Shown here piece by piece: positions 26,664 to 36,050 of a DNA stretch of 64,000 nucleotides; position 1 is the stretch's first letter; every line of letters starts with the position of its first letter. The stretch comes from Kribbella rubisoli. GTDB lineage: Bacteria > Actinomycetota > Actinomycetes > Propionibacteriales > Kribbellaceae. Both the position numbers and the translations under genes were made by a program. The DNA is taken from positions 124,001 to 188,000 of the forward strand of contig NZ_SHKR01000011.1 in the NCBI RefSeq assembly GCF_004217145.1, written 5' to 3'. The notes under the pieces were generated by a model. It was not told the origin of the DNA, did not search any database, and worked only from the letters and a program-made list of their open reading frames with translations.

Positions 26664-26915
26664 ATGGATTGGCGCCACCGGGCCGTATGCCTCGACGAGG
26701 ACCCGGAACTGTTCTTCCCCATCGGTAACACCGGCCCCGCGATCATGCAGATCGAGGAAGCCAAGCAGGTGTGCCGACGTTGCGACGTGCGTGAGCAGTG
26801 CCTGGCATGGGCGCTGGAAGCCGGCCAGGACCACGGTGTCTGGGGCGGTCTGAGCGAGGACGAGCGCCGCGCTCTCAAGCGCCGCAACGCCCGCCAGCGC
26901 ATCCGCACCGCCTGA
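26664..26915 (+). CDS. whiB1: WhiB1/WblE-type iron-sulfur regulator
   Basis: An 83-residue protein starting MDWRHRAVCLDEDPELFFP. Cluster cysteines are at 9, 37, 40 and 46, the GVWGG turn is near 61, and the basic tail is LKRRNARQRIR. Spacing and sequence match mycobacterial WhiB1 almost residue for residue; that protein carries a nitric-oxide-sensitive [4Fe-4S] cluster and is essential. An in-frame ATG at 26652 would add four residues but leaves no room for a ribosome-binding site. Synteny supports the name: pdtaS lies next to it in opposite orientation, as in Mycobacterium. A strong terminator follows. Confidence 0.95.
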   Translation: MDWRHRAVCLDEDPELFFPIGNTGPAIMQIEEAKQVCRRCDVREQCLAWALEAGQDHGVWGGLSEDERRALKRRNARQRIRTA

Positions 26916-26929
26916 GTAAGTCCTCTCGG

Positions 26930-26964
26930 GGCCCCGCGGGAATCACCGCGGGGCCTTTGTGTTT
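26930..26964 (+). terminator. Intrinsic terminator after whiB1
   Basis: GGCCCCGCGG-GAATCA-CCGCGGGGCC is a perfect 10-bp stem followed by TTTGTGTTT. It lies between the convergent whiB1 and pdtaS stops and has the classical T-rich tail in the whiB1 direction. Confidence 0.9.
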
Positions 26965-26970
26965 CCCGGC

Positions 26971-28449
26971 CTAATCCTTCACGGGGATGTCCAGGATGAC
27001 CTGCGTGCCGGGTTTTCCGTCGTGGCGGTTGCCGAACTCGAGCGTCCCGTCCAGCTCCCCGATGACGAGGGTGCGGACGATGGACAGGCCGAGGTTGCCG
27101 GACAGCTCGGAGTCGAAGTTCGTCGGCAACCCTTTGCCGTCGTCGATGACGTTGATGTGCAGACGTCCGACCGACCGCTCGGCGGTGAGCTCGATCCGGC
27201 CGCTGGCCTCTCCCCCGTCCCGGGCGCCGAAGGCGTGCTCGACCGAGTTCTGCATCAGTTCGGTCAGCACCATCGCCAGCGGAGTGGCCACTTCGGAGTC
27301 CAGTACGCCGAACGTCCCGCTTCGTCGCGTCTCCACCACGGTCGAGACCGTGGCCACATCCGCGACCATCGCGCCGACCCGGTCCGCCACGTCGTCGAAG
27401 TCCACGTGCTCGTCGAACGACTCCGACAGGGTCTCGTGGACGATCGCGATCGACCCGACCCGGCGTACCGCTTCGGCCAGCGCGGCCTGTCCTTCCGGCA
27501 CGGTGATCCTTCTGGCCTGCATCCGGAGTAACGCGGCGACCGTCTGCAAGTTGTTCTTGACGCGATGATGAATCTCCCGGATGGTCGCCTCCTTGGTGAC
27601 CAGCTCCCGCTCCCGGCTCCGCAGCTCCGTGACGTCGCGGAGCAGGATCAGCGCTCCGACATGCGCGCCGTCGGCCCGCAGCGGGATCGCCCGGAGGAAG
27701 AGCGTCGCGTCGGAGTTCTCGATCTCGATCTCCTTGGCCGCACGCCCGGTGACCACCGACGCGAGTACGTCGTCGACCTTGTGTCCGGAATGCAGCAACT
27801 CCGCGGTGACGTCCTTCAGCCGGCTGCCGACCAGGTCGGTGACGAGCCCCATCCGCCGGTACGCCGACAACGCGTTCGGGCTCGCGAACGTCACCATGCC
27901 GTGCCGATCGACCCGGATGCAGCCGTCGCCGACGCGTGGCGTGGTGGAGAGCAGCCGCTCGCCGCCGTACGGGAAGATGCCGTCGGTGATCATCCGGGCC
28001 AGGTCGGTCGCGCTCTGCAGGTAGGCGATCTCCAGCCGCGACGGCGTGCGGACGCCGAGCAGGTTGGTGTTGCGCGCGATCACCGCGATCACCCGGGTGC
28101 CGCGCCGGACCGGGATCGTCTCGACCCGCACGGGGACGTCGTCGCGCCACTCGGGATCGCCCTCGCGGCAGATCCGGCCGCCGTCGTACGCCTGGTCGAG
28201 CAGGTGCCGGCGGCCGCGCGGGATGAAGCTGCCGACGATGTCGTCGAGGTACGCCGTCGGGCCGGTCGTCGGGCGCATCTGGGCCCCGGCCCAGAACCCG
28301 AGTCCCTCGGTGTCCGGCAGCCAGAGCACGAGATCGGCGAACGACAGGTCGGCCAGCATCTGCCAGTCGGAGATCAGCAGCTGCAGCCGATCCAGGTCGG
28401 CGGAGTCCAGGGTGGTGTGGTTTCGGGCCACGTCGGTCAAAGACGGCAC
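26971..28449 (-). CDS. pdtaS: Sensor histidine kinase PdtaS
   Basis: A 492-residue soluble kinase. It has an N-terminal GAF-like sensor domain (about 1-150), a PAS domain (about 170-275), a HisKA_2 dimerisation domain with IREIHHRVKNNLQTVAALLR (phosphoacceptor His294) and an ATPase domain (MVLTELMQNSVEHAF N-box, VIDDGKGLP, NLGLSIV). There is no membrane segment. In mycobacteria PdtaS phosphorylates the ANTAR antiterminator PdtaR and senses copper, nitric oxide or cyclic nucleotides. The pairing with whiB1 is the mycobacterial arrangement. The GTG start at 28449 is supported by alignment of the N-terminal LTDVARNH segment. Confidence 0.93.
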   Translation of the reverse strand: MPSLTDVARNHTTLDSADLDRLQLLISDWQMLADLSFADLVLWLPDTEGLGFWAGAQMRPTTGPTAYLDDIVGSFIPRGRRHLLDQAYDGGRICREGDPEWRDDVPVRVETIPVRRGTRVIAVIARNTNLLGVRTPSRLEIAYLQSATDLARMITDGIFPYGGERLLSTTPRVGDGCIRVDRHGMVTFASPNALSAYRRMGLVTDLVGSRLKDVTAELLHSGHKVDDVLASVVTGRAAKEIEIENSDATLFLRAIPLRADGAHVGALILLRDVTELRSRERELVTKEATIREIHHRVKNNLQTVAALLRMQARRITVPEGQAALAEAVRRVGSIAIVHETLSESFDEHVDFDDVADRVGAMVADVATVSTVVETRRSGTFGVLDSEVATPLAMVLTELMQNSVEHAFGARDGGEASGRIELTAERSVGRLHINVIDDGKGLPTNFDSELSGNLGLSIVRTLVIGELDGTLEFGNRHDGKPGTQVILDIPVKD

Positions 28450-28555
28450 AAGCTCGATGCTACCGACGGACTTATACCACCACGCGGAGTGGTCCGCTCG
28501 ACAAGTTGGTGTAGACAGGTGTTAGTTGATTCAGCACAGATGAAAGGATGCTCGG

Positions 28556-29461
28556 GTGGAGTCGACGTACTGGCAGGACGTGATGGCCGCGGACTACGCG
28601 GTACCGCACGACCGTACGCTGACCGAGCTCACCGAGGAGCTTGTCCGCGGGCTGGCCAGCACCAACCCACAGGTCCGTGACGCCCTCGCCTACCCGACGC
28701 TCGCCACCTGGCTCGAGCGGGGGGTGTACGACGACCTGCTGCCCGGGTTCGGCGACGGCCTCTGTGCCGGACTGAACTACGGGCTCGGCGAGGACGGCAC
28801 CGACAGCGTGTTCCGCCGCTCGTTCACCGCGCTGACGCTGGCGGAGGTCATCCACCGCGACAACGCCGAGTTCCTCGTCCACGACGAGGTCGTGATGCGC
28901 TGGGGCGACCGGCTGGCGACCTGGCTGCTGCGCGAGCGCGACCTGCGCGGATACGTCAAGGACTGCGGCTGGGCGCACGCCGTTGCCCACGGCGCCGACG
29001 CGATCGGCGCGCTGGCCCGGTCCCGGCACTGCGACGCCGGCGTACTGCGGGCCTTGCTCGACGTACTCGCGGACCGGATCGTCAAGGACACGCCGTACCG
29101 CTGGGTGCACGAGGAGCACGACCGGGTCGCGCACGCGGTGATGACGATCCTGCACCGGAACATGCTGAGCAGCGACGAGCTCGAGCGCTGGCTGAAGCCG
29201 ATCGCGGCGACCGCCGGCCAGCAGCCGTTGATGCACGAGACGCTGCCGGAGTGGCCGATGCCGGCGGTCTTCAATGCCCGCGGCGTCCTGCACGTCCTGC
29301 TGAGCCAGCTCGCGATCGGCGTGAAGGGGTTCCCGATCCCTGGTGACGACGAGCTCTTCGGCCGCCCGATCGAGGCTCGCGCCGACCTGCTGCTGATGCT
29401 GACCGAAGCCGTCCAGGCCTCGCAGCCCTACATCTACCGCCCGGCCACTAATCCGTCTTGA
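28556..29461 (+). CDS. DUF2785 family protein
   Basis: A 301-residue mostly helical cytosolic protein. The motif DCGWAHAVAHGADAIGAL with two His residues near 145 is the hallmark of DUF2785. An earlier ALTLAEVIHRDN helix and a C-terminal LLLMLTEAVQASQPY helix fit. The GTG start at 28556 is preceded by AAAGGA at seven bases. No activity is established for the family. The gene is divergent from pdtaS, and its last 14 bases overlap the convergent phosphatase-like gene. Confidence 0.85.
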   Translation: MESTYWQDVMAADYAVPHDRTLTELTEELVRGLASTNPQVRDALAYPTLATWLERGVYDDLLPGFGDGLCAGLNYGLGEDGTDSVFRRSFTALTLAEVIHRDNAEFLVHDEVVMRWGDRLATWLLRERDLRGYVKDCGWAHAVAHGADAIGALARSRHCDAGVLRALLDVLADRIVKDTPYRWVHEEHDRVAHAVMTILHRNMLSSDELERWLKPIAATAGQQPLMHETLPEWPMPAVFNARGVLHVLLSQLAIGVKGFPIPGDDELFGRPIEARADLLLMLTEAVQASQPYIYRPATNPS

Positions 29462-30419
29462 GCGCGGCCGTCGCGACCACGGCCCGGTGGTCCGTCCCCT
29501 GGATCGGGTACGTCGTGAACCGGCCGGGCTCGAACCGCCGCGTCACCACGACGTGATCGATCTGCGTCCGCAGTAGCGCCGGCTGGTCGGCCGGCCACGT
29601 GCCCTGCAGACCACCGCCGACGGTCGGTCCGACGCTACGGCAGTAGCCGCCCAGGGCGTTCCGGAAGTCCTCATGGTCGAGGGTCGCGTTGAAGTCCCCT
29701 GCAACTATCGTCGGCGGGTCCTCGGTGCACCACCGGCGTACGTGCAGCAGGTCGCTCTTCCAGGTGGTCACAGAGTCGGTCAGCGGCGGGAAGCCGTGGT
29801 ACGCGATCAGGCGGATCGCACCGAGGGTCCCGCCGGTCACGATGATGTTTCCGAAGGTCGTCCCGGCCTCGGACGCGAACGACACGTTCCCGAGCGCGGA
29901 CGACACGAGCACACTGGTCGCACTCTCGACCGCCTTGCTCGGCTGGGCCGTGTAGCCCTTGTACTGCTGGTCCTGCAGCTGCGCCCGGATCTCCTCGCGG
30001 ACGTCGACCTGTGCCTCCGGCAACGAAACCAGGTCCGGTTTGCGGTCCCGGATCACCTGGGCGACGTCCGCGGCGCGGGCTCCGCCGCCGAGCACGTTCG
30101 CGACCATGATCGTCAGCACCCGGGCGCCGGCCGGAGCGGGCCTTGCGTGGGAGAACTGGCGCGGGACGACCAGGGCGCCGCCGATCAGTGCGAGCGAGGC
30201 GACGAGTACGGCGGCGATGCGCCAGCCGCGGCGTATCAGCATCAAGAGCGCGAGCACCAGTACCACGACCAGTCCTTGCGGACGGAACGCCGCCAGCTGG
30301 GTGAACGGGGTGACCTCGTCCAACCCGAACAGTTCCGGATACAGCGGCACGGCAACGATGACGAGGAACAGTACGGACAGCACGACGCGCCGTACGAACC
30401 ATGCCTTTTCGTTATCCAT
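29448..30419 (-). CDS. Membrane-anchored endonuclease/exonuclease/phosphatase (EEP) family protein
   Basis: The ATG at 30419 gives 323 residues. It has three hydrophobic helices within the first 95 residues, then an EEP catalytic domain outside or at the membrane. Motifs: IMVANVLGG (Asn), DLVSLPEAQ (metal Glu), VAGDFNATLDH (GDFN), IDHVVVTRRF and GTDHRAVVATA (final His). All catalytic positions appear intact. Relatives are hypothetical hydrolases or sphingomyelinase-like phosphodiesterases; the substrate is unknown. Divergent from the DUF3311/symporter operon. Confidence 0.87.
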   Translation of the reverse strand: MDNEKAWFVRRVVLSVLFLVIVAVPLYPELFGLDEVTPFTQLAAFRPQGLVVVLVLALLMLIRRGWRIAAVLVASLALIGGALVVPRQFSHARPAPAGARVLTIMVANVLGGGARAADVAQVIRDRKPDLVSLPEAQVDVREEIRAQLQDQQYKGYTAQPSKAVESATSVLVSSALGNVSFASEAGTTFGNIIVTGGTLGAIRLIAYHGFPPLTDSVTTWKSDLLHVRRWCTEDPPTIVAGDFNATLDHEDFRNALGGYCRSVGPTVGGGLQGTWPADQPALLRTQIDHVVVTRRFEPGRFTTYPIQGTDHRAVVATAALKTD

Positions 30420-30499
30420 GCACCAACCTGAAGGTCTAGTACCGACTGTCATCGAACGGTAGCGTGCTGCGTTGCGCCTGTGTCCCGAGGAGGTTTGCA

Positions 30500-30784
30500 G
30501 TGTCTCGATTGTCCGCGGTCAGACCCGCGTACTGGATCTCCGGTGTGCTGCTGGTTGTGGCGGTCGTCGTACCGCTGCTCGTGCCGACGTACGCCAAGAC
30601 GGATCCCCACCTGTGGGGTTTCCCGTTCTTCTACTGGTACCAGCTGATGTGGGTCTTCCTGTCCGCGATCCTCGTCAGCATCAGCTACCGCCTGCTCCGC
30701 GCCGAGGAACGCCGGCGCCGGGCCGCGCAGGGACTTGGTGACCCTGACGCACCTGACGCTGACACCAAGGAGGCCGGCCAGTGA
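30500..30784 (+). CDS. DUF3311 small membrane protein
   Basis: The GTG at 30500 with GAGGAGG nine bases upstream gives 94 residues. Two helices (about 8-30 and 45-65) enclose the motif WGFPFFYWYQLMWVF, characteristic of DUF3311, and the tail is charged. The family sits almost always before a sodium/solute symporter gene, as here with a GTGA overlap, so it is likely an accessory subunit of the transporter. Confidence 0.88.
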   Translation: MSRLSAVRPAYWISGVLLVVAVVVPLLVPTYAKTDPHLWGFPFFYWYQLMWVFLSAILVSISYRLLRAEERRRRAAQGLGDPDAPDADTKEAGQ

Positions 30785-32436
30785 ACACGAGTGTCGACTG
30801 GGTGCAGCTGATCATCGTCGTCGTCATCTTCGGCGGCGTCACGGTGATGGGCTTCATGGCGTCCCGCTGGCGCAGCGCCGGTCATCTGGACAACCTCGAC
30901 GAGTGGGGTCTGGGCGGCCGGAACTTCGGTACGTTCGTCACCTGGTTCCTGCTGGGCGGCGACCTGTACACGGCGTACACGTTCATCGCGGTGCCTGCGG
31001 CGATGTATGCGACCGGTGCGATCAGCGGCTTCTTCGCCGTGCCGTACACGATCGTCGCGTATCCGATCGTGTTCGTCTTCATGGCCCGGTTGTGGTCGGT
31101 CTCGCACCGCCACGGGTACGTGACGCCGGCCGACTTCGTCAGCGGCCGGTACGGCAGCAAGGCGCTCTCGCTGGCGGTGGCAGTCACCGGCATCCTCGCG
31201 CTGATGCCGTACATCGCGCTGCAGCTCGTCGGTATGCAGGCGGTCTTCGAGACGATGGGTCTCGGCGGCAACAACACGCTGGCCAAGGACCTCCCGCTGC
31301 TGATCGCGTTCGCCGTACTCGCGGCGTACACCTACTCGTCCGGGCTGCGGGCGCCGGCGATGATCGCGTTCGTCAAGGACTTCCTGATCTACGTGGTGAT
31401 CCTGGTCGCGATCTTCTACCTGCCGCACGTGCTCGGCGGCTGGGACTCGATCTTCGGTGCGGCCCAGGAGAAGATGGCCAAGACGAACCCGGCCACGGGC
31501 AAGCCGACCGGGTCGTTCATCCCGGGCAACGCAGGCTACGTGTCCTACTGGACGCTGGGTCTGGGTTCCGCGATGGCATTGTTCATGTACCCGCACTCGG
31601 TGACCGCGGTGCTGTCGACGAAGACCCGCAACGTCGTACGGCGGAACGCGGCGATCCTCCCGGCGTACTCGTTGCTGCTGGGTCTGCTCGCCCTGCTCGG
31701 CTTCATGGCGATCAAGGCGAACGTGAACGTGAAGGGCCTGGACGGCCTGGCCAACCCGCAGCTGGCGATCCCGCGGCTGTTCGACCAGGAGTTCCCGTCG
31801 TGGTTCGCCGGGATCGCGTTCGCGGCGATCGCGGTCGGTGCGCTGGTGCCGGCGGCGATCATGTCGATCGCGGCGGCGAACCTGTTCACCCGCAACATCT
31901 ACCGCGCCTTCATCAAGCCGTCGGCGACACCGGCCGAGGAGGCCAAGGTCTCCAAGCTCGCGTCGCTGCTGGTGAAGGTCGGCGCGCTGGTGTTCGTGCT
32001 CGCGATGGACAAGACGATCGCGCTGAACCTGCAGCTCCTCGGCGGTATCTGGATCCTGCAGACCTTCCCGGCGATCGTGGTCGGCCTGTACACGCGCTGG
32101 TTCCACCGGTACGCGTTGCTGACCGGCTGGGCGGTGGCGATGGTGTTCGGCACGATCTCGGCGTACAACGTGGTGAACCCGGCGACCAAGAAGCACTTCG
32201 GCGGATCGCTGGCGAACATCCCGTTCACCAACACCCCGGCGTACATCGCGCTGACCGCGTTCGTGCTGAACGTGCTCATCGTGATCGTGCTGACGTTCCT
32301 GTTCCGGGCGCTGAAGGTGCCGGACGGCCAGGACACCACGCACCCGACGGACTACCTCGCCGACCGTGGCGACCCGGGCGTGCAGGACCTGCCGGAGATC
32401 CTCGACGACGGCGGAGCGGCAACCGCCAAGTCCTGA
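30781..32436 (+). CDS. Sodium:solute symporter (SSF family, monocarboxylate-permease-like)
   Basis: A 551-residue protein with thirteen or so predicted helices and a polar C-terminus. SSF features: WGLGGRNFGTFVTWFLLGGDLYTAYTF for the first core helices, YGYVTPADF-like RHGYVTPADFVSGRYG, and the Na+-site region AAIAVGALVPAAIMSIAAANLFTRNIY. The pairing with DUF3311 is that of MctC/MctP-like carriers of acetate, propionate or pyruvate. The GTG start is fixed by the overlap with the preceding stop. A clear terminator follows. Confidence 0.9.
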   Translation: MNTSVDWVQLIIVVVIFGGVTVMGFMASRWRSAGHLDNLDEWGLGGRNFGTFVTWFLLGGDLYTAYTFIAVPAAMYATGAISGFFAVPYTIVAYPIVFVFMARLWSVSHRHGYVTPADFVSGRYGSKALSLAVAVTGILALMPYIALQLVGMQAVFETMGLGGNNTLAKDLPLLIAFAVLAAYTYSSGLRAPAMIAFVKDFLIYVVILVAIFYLPHVLGGWDSIFGAAQEKMAKTNPATGKPTGSFIPGNAGYVSYWTLGLGSAMALFMYPHSVTAVLSTKTRNVVRRNAAILPAYSLLLGLLALLGFMAIKANVNVKGLDGLANPQLAIPRLFDQEFPSWFAGIAFAAIAVGALVPAAIMSIAAANLFTRNIYRAFIKPSATPAEEAKVSKLASLLVKVGALVFVLAMDKTIALNLQLLGGIWILQTFPAIVVGLYTRWFHRYALLTGWAVAMVFGTISAYNVVNPATKKHFGGSLANIPFTNTPAYIALTAFVLNVLIVIVLTFLFRALKVPDGQDTTHPTDYLADRGDPGVQDLPEILDDGGAATAKS

Positions 32437-32448
32437 TCAGTTTCCGTT

Positions 32449-32481
32449 GATGGCGGCCCCACGGGGCCGCCATCACCTTTT
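32449..32481 (+). terminator. Intrinsic terminator of the symporter operon
   Basis: GATGGCGGCCC-CACG-GGGCCGCCATC is a perfect 11-bp stem followed by ACCTTTTG. It begins 12 bases after the symporter stop. Confidence 0.9.
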
Positions 32482-32551
32482 GAAGTTAAATCGACACGCT
32501 GCGGGGTCAGCTTGCCCGGTTTCGGGCCGCGGGTTCGGCAGAATCGCACAC

Positions 32552-33190
32552 GTGCTGCTGGTCCTCCTCGTCATGGTGCTCGCCGCCGGGGCGGCGCTCG
32601 CGACCGGCGGCGGCTTCGGACGGCTTGCGAACAACACCTTGACCGGCGTGCACTGGCTGGCCGCCGCCGCGATCGGGCAACTGCTCGGCTCGGCCTTCGG
32701 AGGCACGGTCTATCCGGTCGGGCTGATCGGCTCCGCGGTCTGCATCGCGGTCTTCCTGCGGCTCAATGTGCGCCATCCCGGCGTCGGCCTGCTGGCGTTG
32801 GGTTTCTTCAGCAACGCTCTTGTCGTCGCGTTGAACGGCGCGATGCCGGTGTCCCTCGCGGCGCTCTCACGCGCGGGCGTGGGCTCCGCCGTCGTCACCG
32901 ATCCGCGGCACGAGTTGTCCGACGCCGCGACCCGCTTGCCCTGGCTCGGAGACGTCGTACCAGTGGCGCTTCCCGGGCTCGGTCAGGCTGTCAGCCCAGG
33001 CGACGTACTGATCGCCGCCGGCGCCGGCCTCCTGCTGTACGCCGGGATGGGCGCCGCGGGGCGGGTGCCCGCGACAAGCGCTCCGGTCTGGGACGAGCTG
33101 GAACCCTGCGCCGGAACCCCCGCGCTGCTCCGGCTGTCGCCCGAGGCCTGCTCAGAAGCGGAAGCCGCGCCCGATCACGCGCCTGAGTGA
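32552..33190 (+). CDS. DUF5317 family membrane protein
   Basis: The GTG at 32552 gives 212 residues with five or six predicted helices. The pattern GGGFGRLANNTLTGVHWLAAAAIGQ and RHPGVGLLALGFFSNALVVALNGAMPVS matches DUF5317 proteins (recognised from memory). No Shine-Dalgarno sequence is obvious, so the start may be leaderless. The last 39 bases overlap the convergent HD-like gene. Function unknown. Confidence 0.78.
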   Translation: MLLVLLVMVLAAGAALATGGGFGRLANNTLTGVHWLAAAAIGQLLGSAFGGTVYPVGLIGSAVCIAVFLRLNVRHPGVGLLALGFFSNALVVALNGAMPVSLAALSRAGVGSAVVTDPRHELSDAATRLPWLGDVVPVALPGLGQAVSPGDVLIAAGAGLLLYAGMGAAGRVPATSAPVWDELEPCAGTPALLRLSPEACSEAEAAPDHAPE

Positions 33191-34432
33191 CTCGACCACG
33201 ACCGGGTCGTACTCCGCGCCGATGCCCAGCCCGATCGATTCCATCGCCTTGTCCGGCGACTGCCCCGACCCTTCCCCCACCAGCTGCTCGTAGGCCAGCG
33301 CAACGTTCACGATCCCGCTCTCGACCGGGATGTCCGCGTTGTTCGCGCGGCCCTGCCGGTACGGATCGTTGGAGTGCCTGACGATCTCCGCAACATGATC
33401 CAGCACCCCCGACCGCTCGATCACCGAAGCCCCGATCTCCGCGGCCCGCTGCCGCTCCTCCCGCGTCCTCAGCAACGAGGCCCCACCCGGACTGGGATCC
33501 GCCAACGCCAACTGCCCCACCCCGGACAGCAACGCCGCATACTCCAACGCCTCCATCCGCGCCGGCGTCAGCCCCAGATCGTTGCCCACAGCCACCGCCA
33601 ACGTCGCCGTCCGCGCGTTCTGCCCCGGACTGCTGAACCCGGCAATCTCCGTACTCCGCGCCATCGACCGCACCGTCGTCCGATACGTCCGCTGCGCCGA
33701 AGCAAACCGCCGAAACGCAAACTGCGTCAACAACAACGGCACGACGACCAGCGGCGGTCCCCACAACCCGACCAGCGAGGTGCCCGCCGCCAGCAGGACA
33801 CCGCCGATCCCCATCGCCATACCGATCTGGCCGAGGATGACGAGTTCGTCCCGGAGCCCGGCGGGGAACGGCCGGTTGTAACGCTCCGTCGCCTGCCCCG
33901 CGCCGATCAAGGCATCGGTCAGCCCCGCCGCGAGCACACCGAGGAACATCGCGAGGATGATCGGCATCGACTGCCGCCAGGAGCCGTTCCAGCTCTCGCT
34001 CTGCGGAATGAGTGCGGAGAAGACGACGGCTGCGCAGGCGACGGACAGCACCCGCCGGCACGAGACGACGACGTCCCAGCGGAGACCGGCGACCGCACGC
34101 GGACCGACCCCGATCATCGTCGCGATGCCCACCACGGTGATGATCTGGGCGATGTCCGGCGGTGTCAGCGCCGGCCCGCGGAGCATCGCGTACCCGAGCG
34201 CGGCGCTGGTGGCGATCGGCGCCCGGTTCCGGTTGCCGTAGACGTTGAACTGCACCATCTCACCGATCGCGATCAGGGCACCGAACGTGATCGCGAAGGA
34301 CCACTCGGAAACACCGTGACGAACGGTCATCAGGAGGGCTGCGATTCCGACCGCCGCACCGGCCGCGAGAATGACGACACCGCTGCCCAGGTTGCGGGTC
34401 GTGAACCGGTCGGCCTCGGCCGTAGCCGTCAT
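33152..34432 (-). CDS. Membrane protein with a catalytically degenerate HD-GYP-like domain
   Basis: A 426-residue protein. Residues 1 to about 240 hold six to eight helices; the remainder aligns with the HD-GYP protein encoded just upstream, but catalytic residues are gone. Where an active protein has GHSERV this one has PGQNART; where LLHDVGK is expected it has LLSGVGQ; and no HHE follows. It should thus not hydrolyse cyclic di-GMP. The start overlaps the stop of the active paralogue by ATGA. A regulator or binding partner of the active enzyme is the simplest idea. Confidence 0.8.
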   Translation of the reverse strand: MTATAEADRFTTRNLGSGVVILAAGAAVGIAALLMTVRHGVSEWSFAITFGALIAIGEMVQFNVYGNRNRAPIATSAALGYAMLRGPALTPPDIAQIITVVGIATMIGVGPRAVAGLRWDVVVSCRRVLSVACAAVVFSALIPQSESWNGSWRQSMPIILAMFLGVLAAGLTDALIGAGQATERYNRPFPAGLRDELVILGQIGMAMGIGGVLLAAGTSLVGLWGPPLVVVPLLLTQFAFRRFASAQRTYRTTVRSMARSTEIAGFSSPGQNARTATLAVAVGNDLGLTPARMEALEYAALLSGVGQLALADPSPGGASLLRTREERQRAAEIGASVIERSGVLDHVAEIVRHSNDPYRQGRANNADIPVESGIVNVALAYEQLVGEGSGQSPDKAMESIGLGIGAEYDPVVVESLRRVIGRGFRF

Positions 34433-35784
34433 CCCGGGCCTGCCGCAGATCCGGACGCGCCGCCGCCGTTTCCGAGGCTCAGGTCGTCGTGATCGATGCT
34501 GAACTGGACCGAGGCATCCGGCGCCGGCTGGACAGCCTCGGCGGCCTGCCAGCCGTCGGACCGGATCACCTTGACGAAGGCGTCGACGAGGTGTGGGTCG
34601 AAGTGCGAGTACTTGTCCTGTTCCAGGATCGCCAGCGTCTCCTCCACCCCGCGCGCGGGACGGTACGAGCGCGTCGAGGTCAGGCAGTCGAACGCGTCGA
34701 CGATGCCGATGATCCGGGCGAAGTACGGAATGTTCACCCCGCTGAGGCCGGCCGGATACCCACTGCCGTCGTACTTCTCGTGATGGTGCAGGACGGCGGA
34801 CTTCACTTCCTCGAGGAACGGGATGTTGCCGATCAGCTCGACACCCCGCGCGGGATGGAGCCTGATCGCGTCCATCTCGGAATCGTCCAGCCGGCCGGGT
34901 TTCTGGATGATGCTGGTCGGAACGCCCACCTTGCCGACATCATGCAACAGCCCGGCGTGCTCCAGCGCGCTCTGGCGGTCCTCGCTGAGCCCCAACTGCC
35001 GACCGAGCAGGCCGACGCCTTCACTGACCCGCTCCGAGTGGCCTCGGGTGTAGAGGTCCTTCACCTCGATCAGCTGGATGAACGCACGCAGCGCCGCGGA
35101 CTGCGCGCGGCGCTCAGCGGCGTACTGGGACAAGGCCCACCTGGCCACGACCAAGGGGCCGAGGATCAGGAAGGCCGCGAAGATGTTGAGACCGCCCAGC
35201 CAGATCACGGCCATCGACAGGCCGAGCAGGCCGTACCCGAGCAGCGGGACGGCGGTCGTCCGGACGACATGGCGGAGGAACTCGGCAACAGCATGGTGGC
35301 CGCGCTCGAGCCCGAGGATCATCGTGAGCAACAGCGCGTTGACCAGGAGCAAGGCGAACGTCGCGGCAGTGACCGCGATGATCGCGTCCGGAACCCGGTG
35401 GAAAACCTCCTCGCCGACCGGGCCGTCCAGCGCCGCGTAGACGACCGCGGCAGCCGCTGCGGACAGGATGCGCTGGGCACTGTTGAAGACTCGTTTGATC
35501 AGCGGCGCCCGAGCTTGGGCCAACGATCCCACGGCCGCGACCACGACGGCAGCCGCGGGACCTACCACGACATAGACGGCAGCCAGCACAACTGAGACGA
35601 GCTCAACAGGGCGCTCGGTGTGTACGGACCGTAAGGCGCTGGCAACCAGAGCGAGCAGGCAGAAGCCGGCTACCAGCAGGGGTTCTTCGGTCTGGCCGAG
35701 GGCCAGCACCAGAGAGGCAAGAGCGGCCACCGCGGTGGCCGCGACAGCAATCGGCAGGATCCTTCTCCGAGGGCTCAATGCCAT
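34429..35784 (-). CDS. Membrane-bound HD-GYP phosphohydrolase (cyclic di-GMP phosphodiesterase family)
   Basis: A 451-residue protein. Seven or eight predicted helices fill residues 10-220. The HD-GYP domain follows, with complete metal motifs: TRGHSERVSEGV, LLHDVGKVGVP, RLHPARGVELI, HHHEKYDGSGYP (the GYP motif) and IVDAFDCLTSTRSYRP. The tail of 45 residues is acidic and disordered. GGAGGG six bases upstream supports the ATG at 35784. First gene of a two-gene operon with the degenerate copy. Confidence 0.9.
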   Translation of the reverse strand: MALSPRRRILPIAVAATAVAALASLVLALGQTEEPLLVAGFCLLALVASALRSVHTERPVELVSVVLAAVYVVVGPAAAVVVAAVGSLAQARAPLIKRVFNSAQRILSAAAAAVVYAALDGPVGEEVFHRVPDAIIAVTAATFALLLVNALLLTMILGLERGHHAVAEFLRHVVRTTAVPLLGYGLLGLSMAVIWLGGLNIFAAFLILGPLVVARWALSQYAAERRAQSAALRAFIQLIEVKDLYTRGHSERVSEGVGLLGRQLGLSEDRQSALEHAGLLHDVGKVGVPTSIIQKPGRLDDSEMDAIRLHPARGVELIGNIPFLEEVKSAVLHHHEKYDGSGYPAGLSGVNIPYFARIIGIVDAFDCLTSTRSYRPARGVEETLAILEQDKYSHFDPHLVDAFVKVIRSDGWQAAEAVQPAPDASVQFSIDHDDLSLGNGGGASGSAAGPG

Positions 35785-36050
35785 TCATGCCCTCCATGGC
35801 AGAAGGATCACCAGTCCCAGGCGTCGCCGGTCATCATACGTCACCTCCGATCAGCGGTCGCAGTCTTACGCCCAGTTGGATTGCGAGGCGTAGGGGGGCA
35901 GACAGCACATCGCTGACTCGTCTGAATTTTTGCTCATAACGGCTGCGCCGAAACACTGTAAGCCCAACCGTGACCCGCCGCCGACTCAACAGTAGCTAGC
36001 GTGGTATGAGAGACTGTGACTCTTTGCAGTTGTTTCAAGGAGGCTTAGGA
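35785..36050 (+). promoter_or_regulatory. Divergent intergenic region, HD-GYP operon / bL37
   Basis: 266 bp without a gene. A low-GC stretch around 35925-35940 (TGAATTTTTGCTCATAAC) and GGTATGAG near 36003 may hold promoter elements for bL37. AAGGAGG at 36039-36045 is its ribosome-binding site. I see no riboswitch. Confidence 0.4.

Noticed and set aside
35785..36050. Cyclic dinucleotide riboswitch between the HD-GYP operon and bL37
   Set aside because: No conserved core of the known cyclic di-GMP or cyclic di-AMP riboswitches could be recognised.
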